Part shown: positions 9,119 to 18,195 of the stretch, in pieces | Numbering within the stretch: position 1 is the stretch's first letter | Layout: each line of letters starts with the position of its first letter | NCBI GenBank assembly: GCA_013423325.1 | Contig: BLJB01000186.1 | Span: forward strand, 1 to 18,195 | Direction of reading: 5' to 3' | From: Usnea hakonensis | Taxonomy: Eukaryota > Ascomycota > Lecanoromycetes > Lecanorales > Parmeliaceae | DNA: 18,195 nucleotides | Translations under genes and position numbers: made by a program | The notes under the pieces: model-generated | The model's database searches: none | What the model was told of the DNA's origin: nothing | The model's input: the letters and a program-made list of their open reading frames with translations, nothing else

Positions 9119-9274
9119 TACCAAGAGACCAGGTGATTTAGTATTTAAGGCGCTAAGAGGGATAATGGCGATAGTATACCTAAGAAGAAGGTCTAGGAAG
9201 GGTAAATTATAGGCTAATCTTAGTAGTGGATAAGGGTTAGAAAGGGCGAATAGCTCCTATACGCTATCTAGTCA

Positions 9275-12200
9275 TTAGTTCGGTCGTCTTAGGCTAATAG
9301 CCTCACGAAATACCTTAAACTTATCCCTAGAAAGAGCCTTGGTTAATCCGTTAGCGACCTATAAATCAGTAGGAGTATATTTAAAGGCTACTGATTTATC
9401 GGCTACTTTCTCCCTGTAGAAGTAGTTAGCAATATTAATATACTTGGTCTAACCGTGAGATCTTAGGTCCTTTAATAATATAATAGCCCCCTAGTTATTA
9501 CCGTAGATAATAACTATTTCTAGGGTATTACCAGGGCGTAGGGATATTAGAAGGCTCCGTAACTAGATTGCTTCCTTAGTGGCTTACGTTTGGCCAATAT
9601 ATTTAGCTTTATACGTGGAGAGAGCGATAGTGGCTTGACGCTTAGAGGACTAGCTGATTACTATACTTCCCACGTTAAATATATAGCCGGAAGTAGAGCG
9701 ACGAGTAGTAGTATTATCTACCTAGTCGGAGTCCGTATAGCTAATCAAGTCCGAAAGAGTACCCTGAAAAACTAGTTCCATATTAATAGTCCCTTTAAGA
9801 TACGTAAAGATCCTTTTAACGGCCCCCTAATACTTCTTAGTCGGATTATATATATAATAACTAACTACTGAGATAGCGAATACTAGATCCGGTCGAGTCC
9901 CGAGTATTACGTATATAAGAGATCCTACTGCTGATTAGTAGCGGGTTTTATCCTTCTAAGTAGCCTAATAACTATCTTCTACTAGTTTGTATTTAGCTGA
10001 AGTCTCTATAGGAGTAGAGACTGGCTTGGCCTCCTATATACTATTATCGCGGAGTACACGTTTAATATACCTAGCCTATCTAAGGCGGATAGTTCTCTTG
10101 GCTCTATCTTGAGTCACTGTCATCCCTAGGTAGTAAGTATAAGGCCCTAAGTTAGTTATATAAAACCGAGTATTAAGAGCATCCTTAATACGCTAGATAT
10201 CTCCCCGACTAGGGCTAGTTACAAGCACGTCGTCTACGTAGAGTACCACGATAGTGCCCGTACGGCTATCAGTAAATATACTGTAGTTAGTATTGATAGG
10301 GTAGAGTCCCTACTCCTTCATGAAGTCGGAGAAGGTATTATACTATACACGGGGGGACTACTTCAAACTATATAGGGCCTTATTAAGCTTGTAGACCTTG
10401 TTGGGATGTTCCTTTAACTTGAAGCCGGTAGGCTATATTATATAAATAACCTCTTTAACTACTCCATATAGGAAGGCGGTTTTGATATCTATCTACTCTA
10501 GATCCTAATCTAGAGCCGCTGCAAGAGCAAATAAGGCCTTATAGTTTATAGGCTTAATAACCGAGGCGAAAGTCTTATTATAATCTAAGCCTTTACGCTA
10601 AGAGTATCCTAGTACTACCTAGTATACCTTGTACCGAGTGACTTCTCCTTTAGGGCCTCATTTTAGGGTAAATACCCACTTGCCTCTTAGGGGCTTACGG
10701 TCCGATAGATAGTCTACTAGCTCCTATATTCTATTTTCTATTAACGAGTTAATCTTATCTTCCGTGGCGGCTTCCTAGTCCTTACTATTAGGGTTATTAT
10801 CCGAGACAGCTTTATTAAAACTCTTAGGCTCGTAGGATTCCCGGACAATAGATACAAGCAAGGCTAGGGGGTCTAGTAAGAGATCGCGATATCGCAGTTT
10901 AGGGTGATTCGCGAGAGGTCTAGATAATTCTGAGCTTGAGCTTACTAAGCTTAGTATTAGTAGAGTACTAATAGGCGTTAGCACTAGCGTAGTAGAGGCT
11001 ATAGGGATAGAAGTAGGAGTAGGAGTAGAAGCAGGTTCGTCTTTTATAGTAATAATTTAAGGATCCGCGGTAGTAGGTATTAAGCCTTTCCTAGGCTAAG
11101 TCGATAGCGTTACTAACGACGGCGGTAATATATCCCCTACTAGGGGAGGCTGTAGCTACTTGACGCGAAGGAATTTAGATAGAATCTTCCCCTATATTAC
11201 CTAAGATATACGAAAGGTCCTTCCGTCTTCTAGTAGTATCTTATAGATCCGATCCCCTTTATATCCTAGGAGCCTAGCCGGACTCTTAGTAATAGTATGA
11301 TCCTGACTAGTTTTCTAGCTAGTACTAGGCTTCCGAGCGAGGTACTAGCTATAGGAGCCAATAGGATAAAGATGCTTTAGCTTTAACTACACGCTAGTAT
11401 TAGCTTCGTAGGGGGTTAGCTTGCGGCTCTAGATAGGGCGACGATTATATAAGTAGCTAGCTACTATTATTAGTTAAGGCTAATATTCTATAGAGAGACC
11501 TATCTCTTCTATTACTATAAAGACGTAACCCTTTAGGTCCTAGTTAAGTCTTTCTGAGGAGCTATTCTATTTAGGGTTACTTAGGATAGTAGGCTCCTAT
11601 ATAATATTACTATTACTACGAAACCGGTTAAACTCGTAGTTAGAGTACTTATTACCCTAGTCTGTTCGTAGCCTATTATACCGGAAGTCTCCTCTTTCGT
11701 TACGTATAAGGTAACGGCAAAATATAGCGAATACCTCGTTTTTAGAGCGGAGGATTTCTACCTTAGAGACTTTTGTATAGTTATCTAGGAAGGTAATAAA
11801 GTATTTGAAACTAAGCTTGATTTCTTTTATCTAGCCGAGATTACTGTAGATAAGGTCTAAATATCGTCTATTAGGGCGAATATAAGAAGTATACCTTATC
11901 TACTATATCTTCTTAATAGCGTAAGATATATAAGGTACCTTATCTATAACTTCTTTAGATAGGTCGATACCGTAATGTTCGAGCTATTATACGTCCCTAG
12001 AGTACCCTAGACAGCGATAATAATAAGCTATAGTCTTAGGATTAGGCTTACGCTTCTATTTCTTCCGCGGCTTATCTTTACAGTCAGAAATTATAGAGTC
12101 GGGGTTCGAATCTAAATCTAAATCTGAATCCGACGTTGACTCCGAATCTGAGCTATCGTAACTGGATACGGAGCTGATACTGGAGTCGGACTTATAGTGG

Positions 12201-14170
12201 GAGCTATAGGAACGCTTTCTGATAGGTACGGGTGAGATAATAGGGCCTCTAATGGGGTTAGCGGCTACTATAGCCGAGCGGGATTTCTGCTTCGGGGATA
12301 AACGAGACTTAGAGGCTTACTTTAGTACTAGGACCAATATAGTAAGCTACTTAGGCTTATCCTCCTATATATTAAACCGATAGATATCGTTATTAATAAG
12401 CTAGGTAGTAATTCCCCTTATCCCGATCTCGATTCCCCTAGGAACGATTTTTATCGGGTAGCCTAATCGTATTAGCTTACCCTAAGAAATCAGGTTTATA
12501 GATAGGCCAGGGATATAGAGGACGTTATCGAGGATTAGGAGATAACGTTAGCCACCGATATTAATTTTGATTTTAATTTTACCTTTACTAACTAGCTTGA
12601 GGAATCCCCTAATTCCCCTAATTAGCCGGTAGTTATCGCTAGAAGTAAGAGTATATATTTTAAATACTAAACGGTCAGGTATTATATAGACCGAATAGTA
12701 CGAGTCTAAGCCCTATCTTATTGGGAGTTTAGCGGATTTTATAGCTATAGCAATAGTTTCTATAATATAGGATTCTGGCTTATCGTCTTTAGGGAGGACG
12801 GCGATATAGTAGTTACGCCTACTATAGTCTTGGTCAGTACTAGAATTAGAAGCCGAACCATTTTTACTACTAATATTATAGTAAGTAGGGTTAGTATCCC
12901 GACGAGGCTTACGAGACTTCTTACGATCATAGTAATCGTGATGATTACTCTTTTAATTACGGCTATTACGGTATCTACGATCCCTATTGCTACGCTATCG
13001 CTTACTATTATTGTTCTGGCTACGGCTCGAGGTTCGCTTGCGTTAGTTCGTCCTACCCTTATATTTATTACGGGTATAGTAGTTCTTTTTATAACTTTAA
13101 TAGAACTTAACTAAGCGTTAGATATAGATAGTATCTAGTCCTTCGACTATATCGTCCTAGGGCTTCTCAATTCTAAGAGTAGTTGCGATATACGCCTCGG
13201 GCTATATTACTACTATTCCTAGGGTGGACTCGGTACGACTAGCCGAAGGATTAGTTATACTTTAAATAAATCGCTACGTCGCGTATTCGAGACTAAAAGC
13301 AGTATTTCCGTTATTATCAATAGCCGGATAGGTCTAGGTATAGGTTAAGAAGTAGTTTTCATACTCTTTACCAAGACTAGTATAGAAGAGGAAGATAAGG
13401 AGATTCTCGTTGAAGCCTAACTTATTATATATATTAAGAATATTATTATATAGTTCCTTGAACTTTCCGGCGTACTCGGTAATAGTTTAGTAGTCTGAAA
13501 GCTTGAGAGATAGTAGTTAACGGTAGCAATTATTAAGGGTTCTAGTCCCCTTAGGCTTATAATCTATTTGGATAGCGATCTAGAGGAGGTAGGTATTAGT
13601 AGCGTTTTCCTTATAATCGTTATAGTAATTAATACCTAGGCCACTAAGTATCGCGTTATAAGCTAGAAGATACTTGCTTTCCTACTTATTAAAGCGGTCT
13701 TTATAGCTAGTATCATTGATTTCGGGGACTAGAAGGGGTTCTTAGCCTTCTAGACGTCTCCTATTAGCGGTAATAATTCTATCGATATTAGCCTAAGTGA
13801 CTTTAGCTAGGAATACTAATTAAGTAGTAGTAGTATATTTCTATAGTATCGAGGCAATTAGCTACGTCCTTATCTCTTATTTTTATACCTAGTATCCTTT
13901 AGGATTCTCAAGCTTCTCGATCTTTGGTAGGGATAATACTCTTATCGATTCGTACTCTATAGTTTAGTGAGTCTACTTTATAACTAAATAAGTTGGTATC
14001 GGTATACTCTGAGAGCTCTGATTTATTAGTGGAGTAACTAGAAGTTAGAGGTATAGATTCTCTTAACTTAGATAGTTAGTATACCTCCTAGTACTTTTCT
14101 AAGGCCTTTTACGAATATTCTAGGAAGTGGTTATAGAGCTAGGTAGTACTAAATAGGAAGGTTCTGTCAT
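9275..14170 (-). pseudogene. Copia gag-pol polyprotein, one frame, RIP-inactivated
   Basis: The ATG at 14168-14170 (MTEPSYLVLPSS) to TAA at 9275-9277 is exactly 1,632 codons, and all motifs below lie in that one frame. Gag spans about codons 1-450, with a basic Arg/Ser/Asn-rich part near 380-430; no CCHC knuckle is recoverable. Protease: LDS with Asp489 (12704-12706), next residue altered. Integrase: SNLG with Asn777 where the first catalytic Asp is expected (11840-11842), Asp837 in RTD.GNKY (11660-11662) and Glu873 in SSERLN (11552-11554), giving the canonical 35-residue D-E spacing. Reverse transcriptase begins near EPKSFNKAVSD and keeps YVDD at codons 1311-1314 (10229-10240). RNase H ends with KYINIANYFYREKV and VANGLTKALSRDKF. 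Many TAG/TAA stops replace Gln or Trp codons, so no full polyprotein can be made. Gag and pol share a frame with no frameshift, as in many plant and fungal copia elements. Confidence 0.92.
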
Positions 14171-14889
14171 CTTTTTAAGAAGTACCATAGAGATAGAGTT
14201 TCTAACTATAACGAGGGAAATCTCGTACTATAATTCATTATCTTCTACGCTCGCGTTTCTAGTCCCTACGAGAAATATAGTAGACTATACCTAATTCCTT
14301 ATTATAATCGATAACGATTTGCGCTCTTTACTCAGGAGTTAGCCTATAGGGAGACCGATAATAGATATCTAGAGGGGCTTAAAAGGTCGGTAGTTTATAT
14401 ATAATATAAATTAATCTTCTAAGTTTAGCAGCTCTATTTATACCTAGGGAATAAGGTATATATATTGATCCTATAGCTTAATCGAAAGATACTCGAGTAC
14501 TATCTACCTCTATAATCTATACGTCCCTAGAAAGGGGTTGTATTTCCGCTCGCGCGCTCGTATTCTATTCCCGAACTCTTTCGAAACGTTCTTCCTTACT
14601 TGCGATATGACGAGCCGCTATTTCTAATGGTAATAGCGATAATTGGCCAGGAGTTAGTAGGAATTCAACTAAGGGAGAGGCTTCCCGAGATTGCGAAGTT
14701 GGTGGTTCGCTCGCTATTAGTATTCGGTAATTATAATAGCGGCTCGGTAATTATAGTTAGAATAGTTACTAGATATTAAGATTAACTAACTCCCAATTTA
14801 ATATAGTAAGTAGTTAGGCTGGAAGAGGCGTTTCGTGCCTTACTTGCGAATTAATAGTAAAATCGATAGTATAGTATTATTAATAGTAC

Positions 14890-15150
14890 CCTTCGACTAA
14901 AATCGTCGGAAAGAGATTATAAGGAGGGACTAGTAAAATGAAAATAGCTCGTAATTGGCTACCTAGTATCCTTTTGGATATAGTAACGGCCTAAGCGGCT
15001 CTTAGATGGTAATTTAATAGTAGTAGCGTCCTTCGACTTATCTTAAAGTATCGGAATAGGCAGTTATAAGAGATTGCCTAGGATAACTAGTAAAATGAAA
15101 CTAACTTCTCGCTTTCGTAATTGGTTATCTAGAGTCCTTAGGGGTACGCA
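14890..15150. repeat. Imperfect duplication in the copia leader
   Basis: CCTTCGACT at 14890 and 15030, ACTAGTAAAATGAAA at 14929 and 15086, and CGTAATTGG(C/T)TA(C/T)CTAG in the same order show two diverged copies with periods of about 140-157 bp (indels between). It lies in the untranslated leader. Confidence 0.6.
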
Positions 15151-15379
15151 ATGGCCATTCGGTTCAATTAGACCGCTTAGTGACTTGATAGCACCGAAAA
15201 TATAGTTGCAATTTGGTAGTTTTAGATACTCTCGAGCCTTGCAATAGTAGTGCAGAGTAGGCGAGTATAGTCTGTGCGGTTTGGGTAGTCTGAGAAAACT
15301 CTGCAGAGTTATAGCGACGTCTGATTAGCGTGATCTATAGGCGGAATGGCATCTTTTAGTGGATGATCATTAGTTAATA

Positions 15380-15405
15380 CTAGCGCGCGACCCGGTCGCG
15401 GCTAG
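15380..15405. other. GC-rich hairpin in the copia leader
   Basis: CTAGC at 15380-15384 pairs with GCTAG at 15401-15405, and CGCGAC at 15386-15391 pairs with GTCGCG at 15395-15400, with one bulged G and a three-base loop: 11 pairs in 26 bases. In LTR elements such leader hairpins can serve in RNA dimerisation or packaging; that role is inference here. Confidence 0.5.
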
Positions 15406-15627
15406 GCTGAATGGTTATAGCGCAATTTGCGTACTTTTCAGGGTTAAATCGATCCCCACATCCTTTCTATAGCCCAGTAGGCTATCCCTAGTACAGTTGA
15501 TTTTCTTGTTCGGGTATATCCCGACTGACAGACAGTATAACTGGTGGTTCGTTTAGCCCTTTCTAGAACTCTTATTGTGAGCCAGTAGGTATGATATGAA
15601 GCGAAAGGATTGCTGAAATAATGCCCT

Positions 15628-15646
15628 GCGATCCGGGCTCATAACC
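15628..15646 (-). other. Copia primer-binding site (internal initiator tRNA-Met type)
   Basis: Directly after the 5' LTR the element strand reads GGTTATGAGCCCGGATCGC. Its complement contains GGGCTCATAACC, the conserved anticodon arm of eukaryotic initiator tRNA-Met (anticodon CAU). Drosophila copia and several fungal elements prime from such a half-tRNA rather than from the tRNA 3' end. The flanking bases do not match the yeast tRNA and need the host tRNA for comparison. Confidence 0.75.
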
Positions 15647-15792
15647 TATTGAAAGTAGGTATATGGAACACTTGTTATTTTTGTTGATTAATTATGGAAG
15701 CACAAGAAATGTGCAAGACTATTTACAAAATGCCAAGGCGCCAAGGTCACGTGACGAGGTCACGTGACTCGGCAAACCTTCCTATTTTGACA
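15647..15792 (-). repeat. Copia 5' LTR (right)
   Basis: 146 bp, direct repeat of 8305-8450. On the element strand it starts TGTCAAAATAGG and ends CTTTCAATA. It carries two copies of the palindrome GTCACGTGAC at 15746-15755 and 15759-15768. CpA/TpG sites are largely kept; only one of the six LTR differences is on this copy's mutated side. Confidence 0.95.
15746..15768. promoter_or_regulatory. Paired GTCACGTGAC palindromes in the LTR
   Basis: Two identical 10-bp palindromes with a CACGTG core start 13 bp apart. CACGTG is the E-box bound by fungal bHLH factors, and the LTR is the element's promoter region, so these are candidate transcription factor sites. The other LTR has the second palindrome broken by a TG to TA change (8417-8426). 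Confidence 0.45.
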
Positions 15793-15797
15793 TACCC
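15793..15797 (+). repeat. Copia target-site duplication, right
   Basis: TACCC directly right of the 5' LTR, matching 8300-8304. Confidence 0.85.
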
Positions 15798-16130
15798 GGT
15801 ACTAATTAAGAGAGATAACGACTATAAGTCTTTACTAATCTAGCGGTTATTTCTAATATATAAACCTCCCTCTTAAGACTCCGCTATATAGTCTTAATTG
15901 CAATATTAATACGCCTATTATATATAACGAACCTAGTCTACGGCCTAATATCCGGTTAATAATTTAAATCGTACTAAGTTTTACTCTATTAGAGTATTAG
16001 AAATTAATAACCTTACTCGGATAAGTATATAAGATAGTTAACTTAGCCTAGGCGTTAAAGCGCCGATACTAAGTTATAGATTAACTAAAGCGTATAGCGA
16101 GAACCGGGATAAGAGAAATATATAAATATA
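15798..16130 (+). other. Continuation of the sequence split by copia, not recognised
   Basis: RIP-mutated sequence that was joined to 8299/8304 before copia inserted. In the frame running in from the left it reads PVLIKRDNDYKSLLI, then RLFLIYKPPS, with TAA/TAG interruptions. It leads into the LINE 3' tail copy B. I could not match it to the ORF2 end seen before copy A, so it may be another element or a more diverged LINE. Confidence 0.3.
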
Positions 16131-16327
16131 CGGTAGTATATTAGGACTCCTTAAAAGTATAGTAGTAGGATAGAAAGTAAATATATTATTTAATCGAAAT
16201 TTTTATCTAGGGGTTCGCCCTTAGGTTTCTTCGACGCCTAGCTCTATTGGTTTAGCGTTATAGTCACCCTTATTAGCTTATATCAAGTAGCTAGTATAGG
16301 CGTATAAAACAATCAATCAATATATCT
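16131..16327 (+). repeat. LINE 3' tail, copy B
   Basis: Direct repeat of 2602-2790. This copy is less RIP-damaged: it keeps TTCGCCC, GTCACCC, ATATCAAG and a CAATCAATCAAT end, where copy A has TA-rich equivalents. A few bases are inserted near 16165 relative to copy A. Confidence 0.75.
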
Positions 16328-17340
16328 TAATTTAGAATATTAATTATATTAGTAATTAATATAGGGGCTATTATAGGAAGTATTAATAAGTTACTATTAA
16401 AAAAAGGCTCTTAATAGTAATTAATTATATTTAAAAAGCCGTATAAATAAAAGGTAGAGTTTATTAATAGTAAAATAATAAAGATATTTTATTTATAAAT
16501 GTTTTATTTATAAATTATAAGTAAGATATATAGGGCTATTAGCGCCTTAGAGCCTTTATAGTAGAATATACTATTATAGCTAGTATATAAAATCTTTAAA
16601 TTTATAAATTTAACTAATATTTCTATAGTTATACTAAATATAGTATAATTATCTACTAATTCTTATTATAATTATCTATTAATTCTTACTATAACTATTT
16701 ATTAATCTTTATTATAACTATTTATATTATACCCCTTTATTAGGCCTCCCTTTATAGATTACTCTTTATAAGCTATTTTCTATAGTTACCCTTTATAAGT
16801 TTTTTCTCTTTCGAGGACTAGGATCTACTAATTTAGGGCTAAGTATAAATAGGTATTATTTATAGTACTTAGCTATTAGGTCGAGATATTTAAAATAGTT
16901 TATAGACTTTTAGATATTATTTTCTTTAATATATTCCTTTTAAGAGACTAAGTAGTATAAGACCCTTTAAAAGTATTTAAAATTAAGGATAGTATTTACT
17001 ATTTATTATTTATTATTCTCGATATTAATAACCTTATCTATTAAGAATAGAGGTAGAGATTCCCGCTTCTACAAGATATTTATATAGTAAGGCTTTAATA
17101 AGAATATATAAAATACTAGATATATCTTTATTTAAGGGGTTAATTTAAGTTAATATAAATTTAGAGTAGTAGCCTCTAAGACCTTAAATAGATTAAATCT
17201 TTAGTTAAATTTCCTTAATAATTACTAAATCTTTATATTAGTAGTTAATAGCTATATATAGTTACCCTTCTATAATATTAACCTCTTATATTTTTTATTA
17301 TAATATTATATTTAGATATTTTAGGGTTCTATAAGCTTAT
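16328..17340. other. RIP-degraded AT-rich sequence, no gene seen
   Basis: About 1 kb of very TA-rich sequence with stops in all frames and almost no CpA/TpG. The only structure I can support is a 23-bp tandem array at 16648-16729. Confidence 0.5.
16648..16729. repeat. Tandem 23-bp units (3.5 copies)
   Basis: Units begin at 16648, 16671, 16694 and 16717 with A(T/C)TAT(C/T)TA and contain TAAT(T/C)(C/T)TTA(C/T)TATA. Differences are mostly C/T. Confidence 0.7.
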
Positions 17341-17481
17341 CTTGGGCCTTTCCTCGGCGGGGCGAGAAGGAAAATCGAAGATATTAAGATTAAGAAATAG
17401 AAAAGTAAGGGCGGCGAAGAGGATAGTATTATTAATTTCTTTATATCTTATCTAATATTATTGATTAATAGTATTAGAAGA
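17341..17481 (+). other. Probable 5' untranslated region of the second LINE
   Basis: Base composition changes at about 17341 to a GC-richer stretch (CCTTTCCTCGGCGGGGCGAG), followed by purine-rich sequence leading to the ORF1 ATG at 17482. LINEs carry an internal promoter here. The exact 5' end is not determined and part of the stretch is RIP-mutated. Confidence 0.4.
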
Positions 17482-18195
17482 ATGGAGGGACGCTCATTCC
17501 AATCCATGGTTGACAGTGGCAACGAGGCGTACGAAGCACGCAAGCGACTTGGGGTGGAAGTAGAGGGGAGCGGAGCAATCGATGGTGGTGGAGGAGGTAA
17601 GGTGGTAGTAGGAGAAACGCGTCAAGAATATGCGACTTAGGCCCCTAACCAGCCGGTAGGGGGGGCGACTAATAGGAGGAGCCTCGGGAGAAGCCAGGCA
17701 AATAGGAAGGAATAAGCGAGTAACGCTATCGCTACGTTGGAAGCTATTAAAAACACGCCGTTTAGAGAGCTTAGCGCGGCCGTATAGGAGGCGTATACGA
17801 AGAACCTGGGAGGTACCTAGACCTTTATTAAAGGATAGTAAATCGACCTCGAAGCCTATACGTAGAGGGAAGTACGCAGGCCCTAGAGCCTAGCAGATAG
17901 TGGGGCGAGTACTCCGACCCTCCAGGGCTCCCCAGGGGGATACTGGAGTAAAGGTAACCCCTTTACGGGGTTACTAATACAGAATACGAGGAGAGGGCCA
18001 GCAGCACAGGCCTAGAGGGAGATAATAGAAGAGTCTAGGCGGACAAGACAACTCCTAGTTAGAATAGAGGAGGAAGGGGAGAGGATATCTACTGCGGGGG
18101 TAACTAGCGAGAACCTCGTCGCGTCCTTTAAGATAGTAGGATACGCGTTAGAAGATATCGTGATAGCGCGGCGACTAAAGAGCGGGGATATAGAA
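17482..18195 (+). pseudogene. Second LINE ORF1 (gag-like), N-terminal part, cut by the window end
   Basis: From the ATG at 17482 one frame runs 238 codons to the last base of the window with nine internal TAA/TAG codons and no frameshift. The first ~55 codons are open and RIP-spared (MEGRSFQSMVDSGNEAYEA, then a Gly-rich run); later stops stand where Gln or Trp is expected. The segment near the end reads GVTSENLVASFKIVGYALED followed by ARRLKSGDIE, which resembles the A-x-R-L-x-S-G-D-I motif of fungal LINE ORF1 proteins, just ahead of where the RNA-binding core and zinc knuckles should follow. Its N-terminus is unlike the ORF1 at 5111, so it belongs to a different LINE family. ORF2 would lie beyond the window. 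Confidence 0.65.

Larger units (their letters stand above)
8451..9274 (-). other. Copia 3' untranslated region with two tandem-repeat blocks
   Basis: An 824-bp stretch between the pol stop and the 3' LTR, rich in CpA/TpG and so mostly spared by RIP. It holds two 45-bp units (8898-8942, 8943-8987) and two and a half 35-bp units (9025-9118). No protein-coding frame on the element strand is convincing. Confidence 0.6.
14171..15627 (-). other. Copia 5' leader
   Basis: About 1.46 kb lies between the primer-binding site and the gag ATG, long for a copia element. The half next to the LTR (about 15140-15627) keeps CpA/TpG and is RIP-poor; the gag-proximal half is more affected. It contains an imperfect duplication (14890 to about 15000 against 15030 to about 15150) and a GC-rich hairpin at 15380-15405. 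I found no convincing extra ORF in it, though a decayed upstream frame cannot be excluded. Confidence 0.55.
8305..15792 (-). mobile_element. Structurally complete Ty1/copia LTR retrotransposon
   Basis: A 7,488-bp element in minus orientation. It has two 146-bp direct LTRs, a 5-bp target duplication, a primer-binding site next to the 5' LTR (the right one), a 1.46-kb leader, a single gag-pol frame in the order gag, protease, integrase, reverse transcriptase, RNase H (the order that defines copia), an 824-bp 3' untranslated region and a short polypurine tract against the 3' LTR (the left one). The gag-pol part is RIP-mutated with many TAA/TAG stops; LTRs and both untranslated regions are much less affected. 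No frameshift or large deletion is visible, so the element was complete when RIP acted. It is nested in older degraded sequence. Confidence 0.95.

Noticed and set aside
9590..9775. Open plus-strand frame of 61 codons
   Set aside because: It is antisense to the RNase H/reverse transcriptase part of copia pol, which has clear motifs on the minus strand.
10775..10984. Minus-strand open frame of 69 codons as a separate gene
   Set aside because: It is a stop-free stretch of the copia polyprotein between integrase and reverse transcriptase (contains EPKSFNKAVSD), not an independent gene.
12830..13114. Open plus-strand frame of 94 codons, Thr/Ile/Val-rich and membrane-like
   Set aside because: It is antisense to the Arg/Ser/Asn-rich end of gag; the hydrophobic look is the complement of those codons.
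14171..15627. Extra protein-coding gene (such as an envelope-like or accessory ORF) in the long copia leader
   Set aside because: No frame on either strand gives a coherent protein even when TAA/TAG stops are tolerated.
15628..15646. Fragment of a tRNA gene
   Set aside because: The match to initiator tRNA-Met is confined to the anticodon arm and lies exactly at the LTR edge, as a primer-binding site should.

Overview
The window reads as a transposon graveyard from a filamentous ascomycete (Pezizomycotina), with no host gene that I can support. CpA and TpG are almost absent over long stretches and replaced by TpA, while CpG stays common, for example around 5270-5300 and 14530-14560. In-frame stops inside recognisable proteins are nearly all TAA or TAG. 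This is the signature of repeat-induced point mutation (RIP). I cannot name the species.

Layout. (1) 1-2141 is bounded by 78-bp inverted repeats and is probably a decayed DNA transposon; its left end carries a 21-bp (7-codon) tandem array. (2) 2143-2607 is the 3' end of a LINE ORF2 directly abutting that element, followed by the LINE 3' tail to 2790. (3) 2791-5063 is RIP-degraded sequence that I do not recognise, with a 51-bp tandem duplication. (4) 5078-6892 is a Tad1-type LINE copy with ORF1 (three zinc knuckles), a poly(A) run and a 14-bp candidate target-site duplication, but no ORF2. (5) 6907-8299 is unrecognised sequence with a 30-bp tandem repeat. (6) 8305-15792 is a structurally complete Ty1/copia element on the minus strand: two 146-bp LTRs, 5-bp target duplication TACCC, primer-binding site, gag-pol in one frame, polypurine tract. 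(7) 15798-16130 continues the sequence into which copia inserted, and 16131-16327 is a second copy of the LINE 3' tail. (8) 16328-17340 is AT-rich and unrecognised. (9) 17482 to the window end is the start of a second LINE ORF1.

How the parts relate. The elements are nested. Copia landed in a unit ending in the LINE tail, the ORF1-only LINE landed in other degraded sequence, and the inverted-repeat element sits against or inside a LINE ORF2. The two copia LTRs differ at six sites, all RIP-type transitions, so copia inserted recently relative to ordinary mutation and was then hit by RIP. RIP intensity is patchy with sharp edges: positions 1-120, the first ~120-170 bp of both LINE ORF1s, and the copia LTRs with adjacent untranslated regions keep many CpA/TpG. 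No working gene is expected here. The interest lies in element structure and in the RIP pattern.
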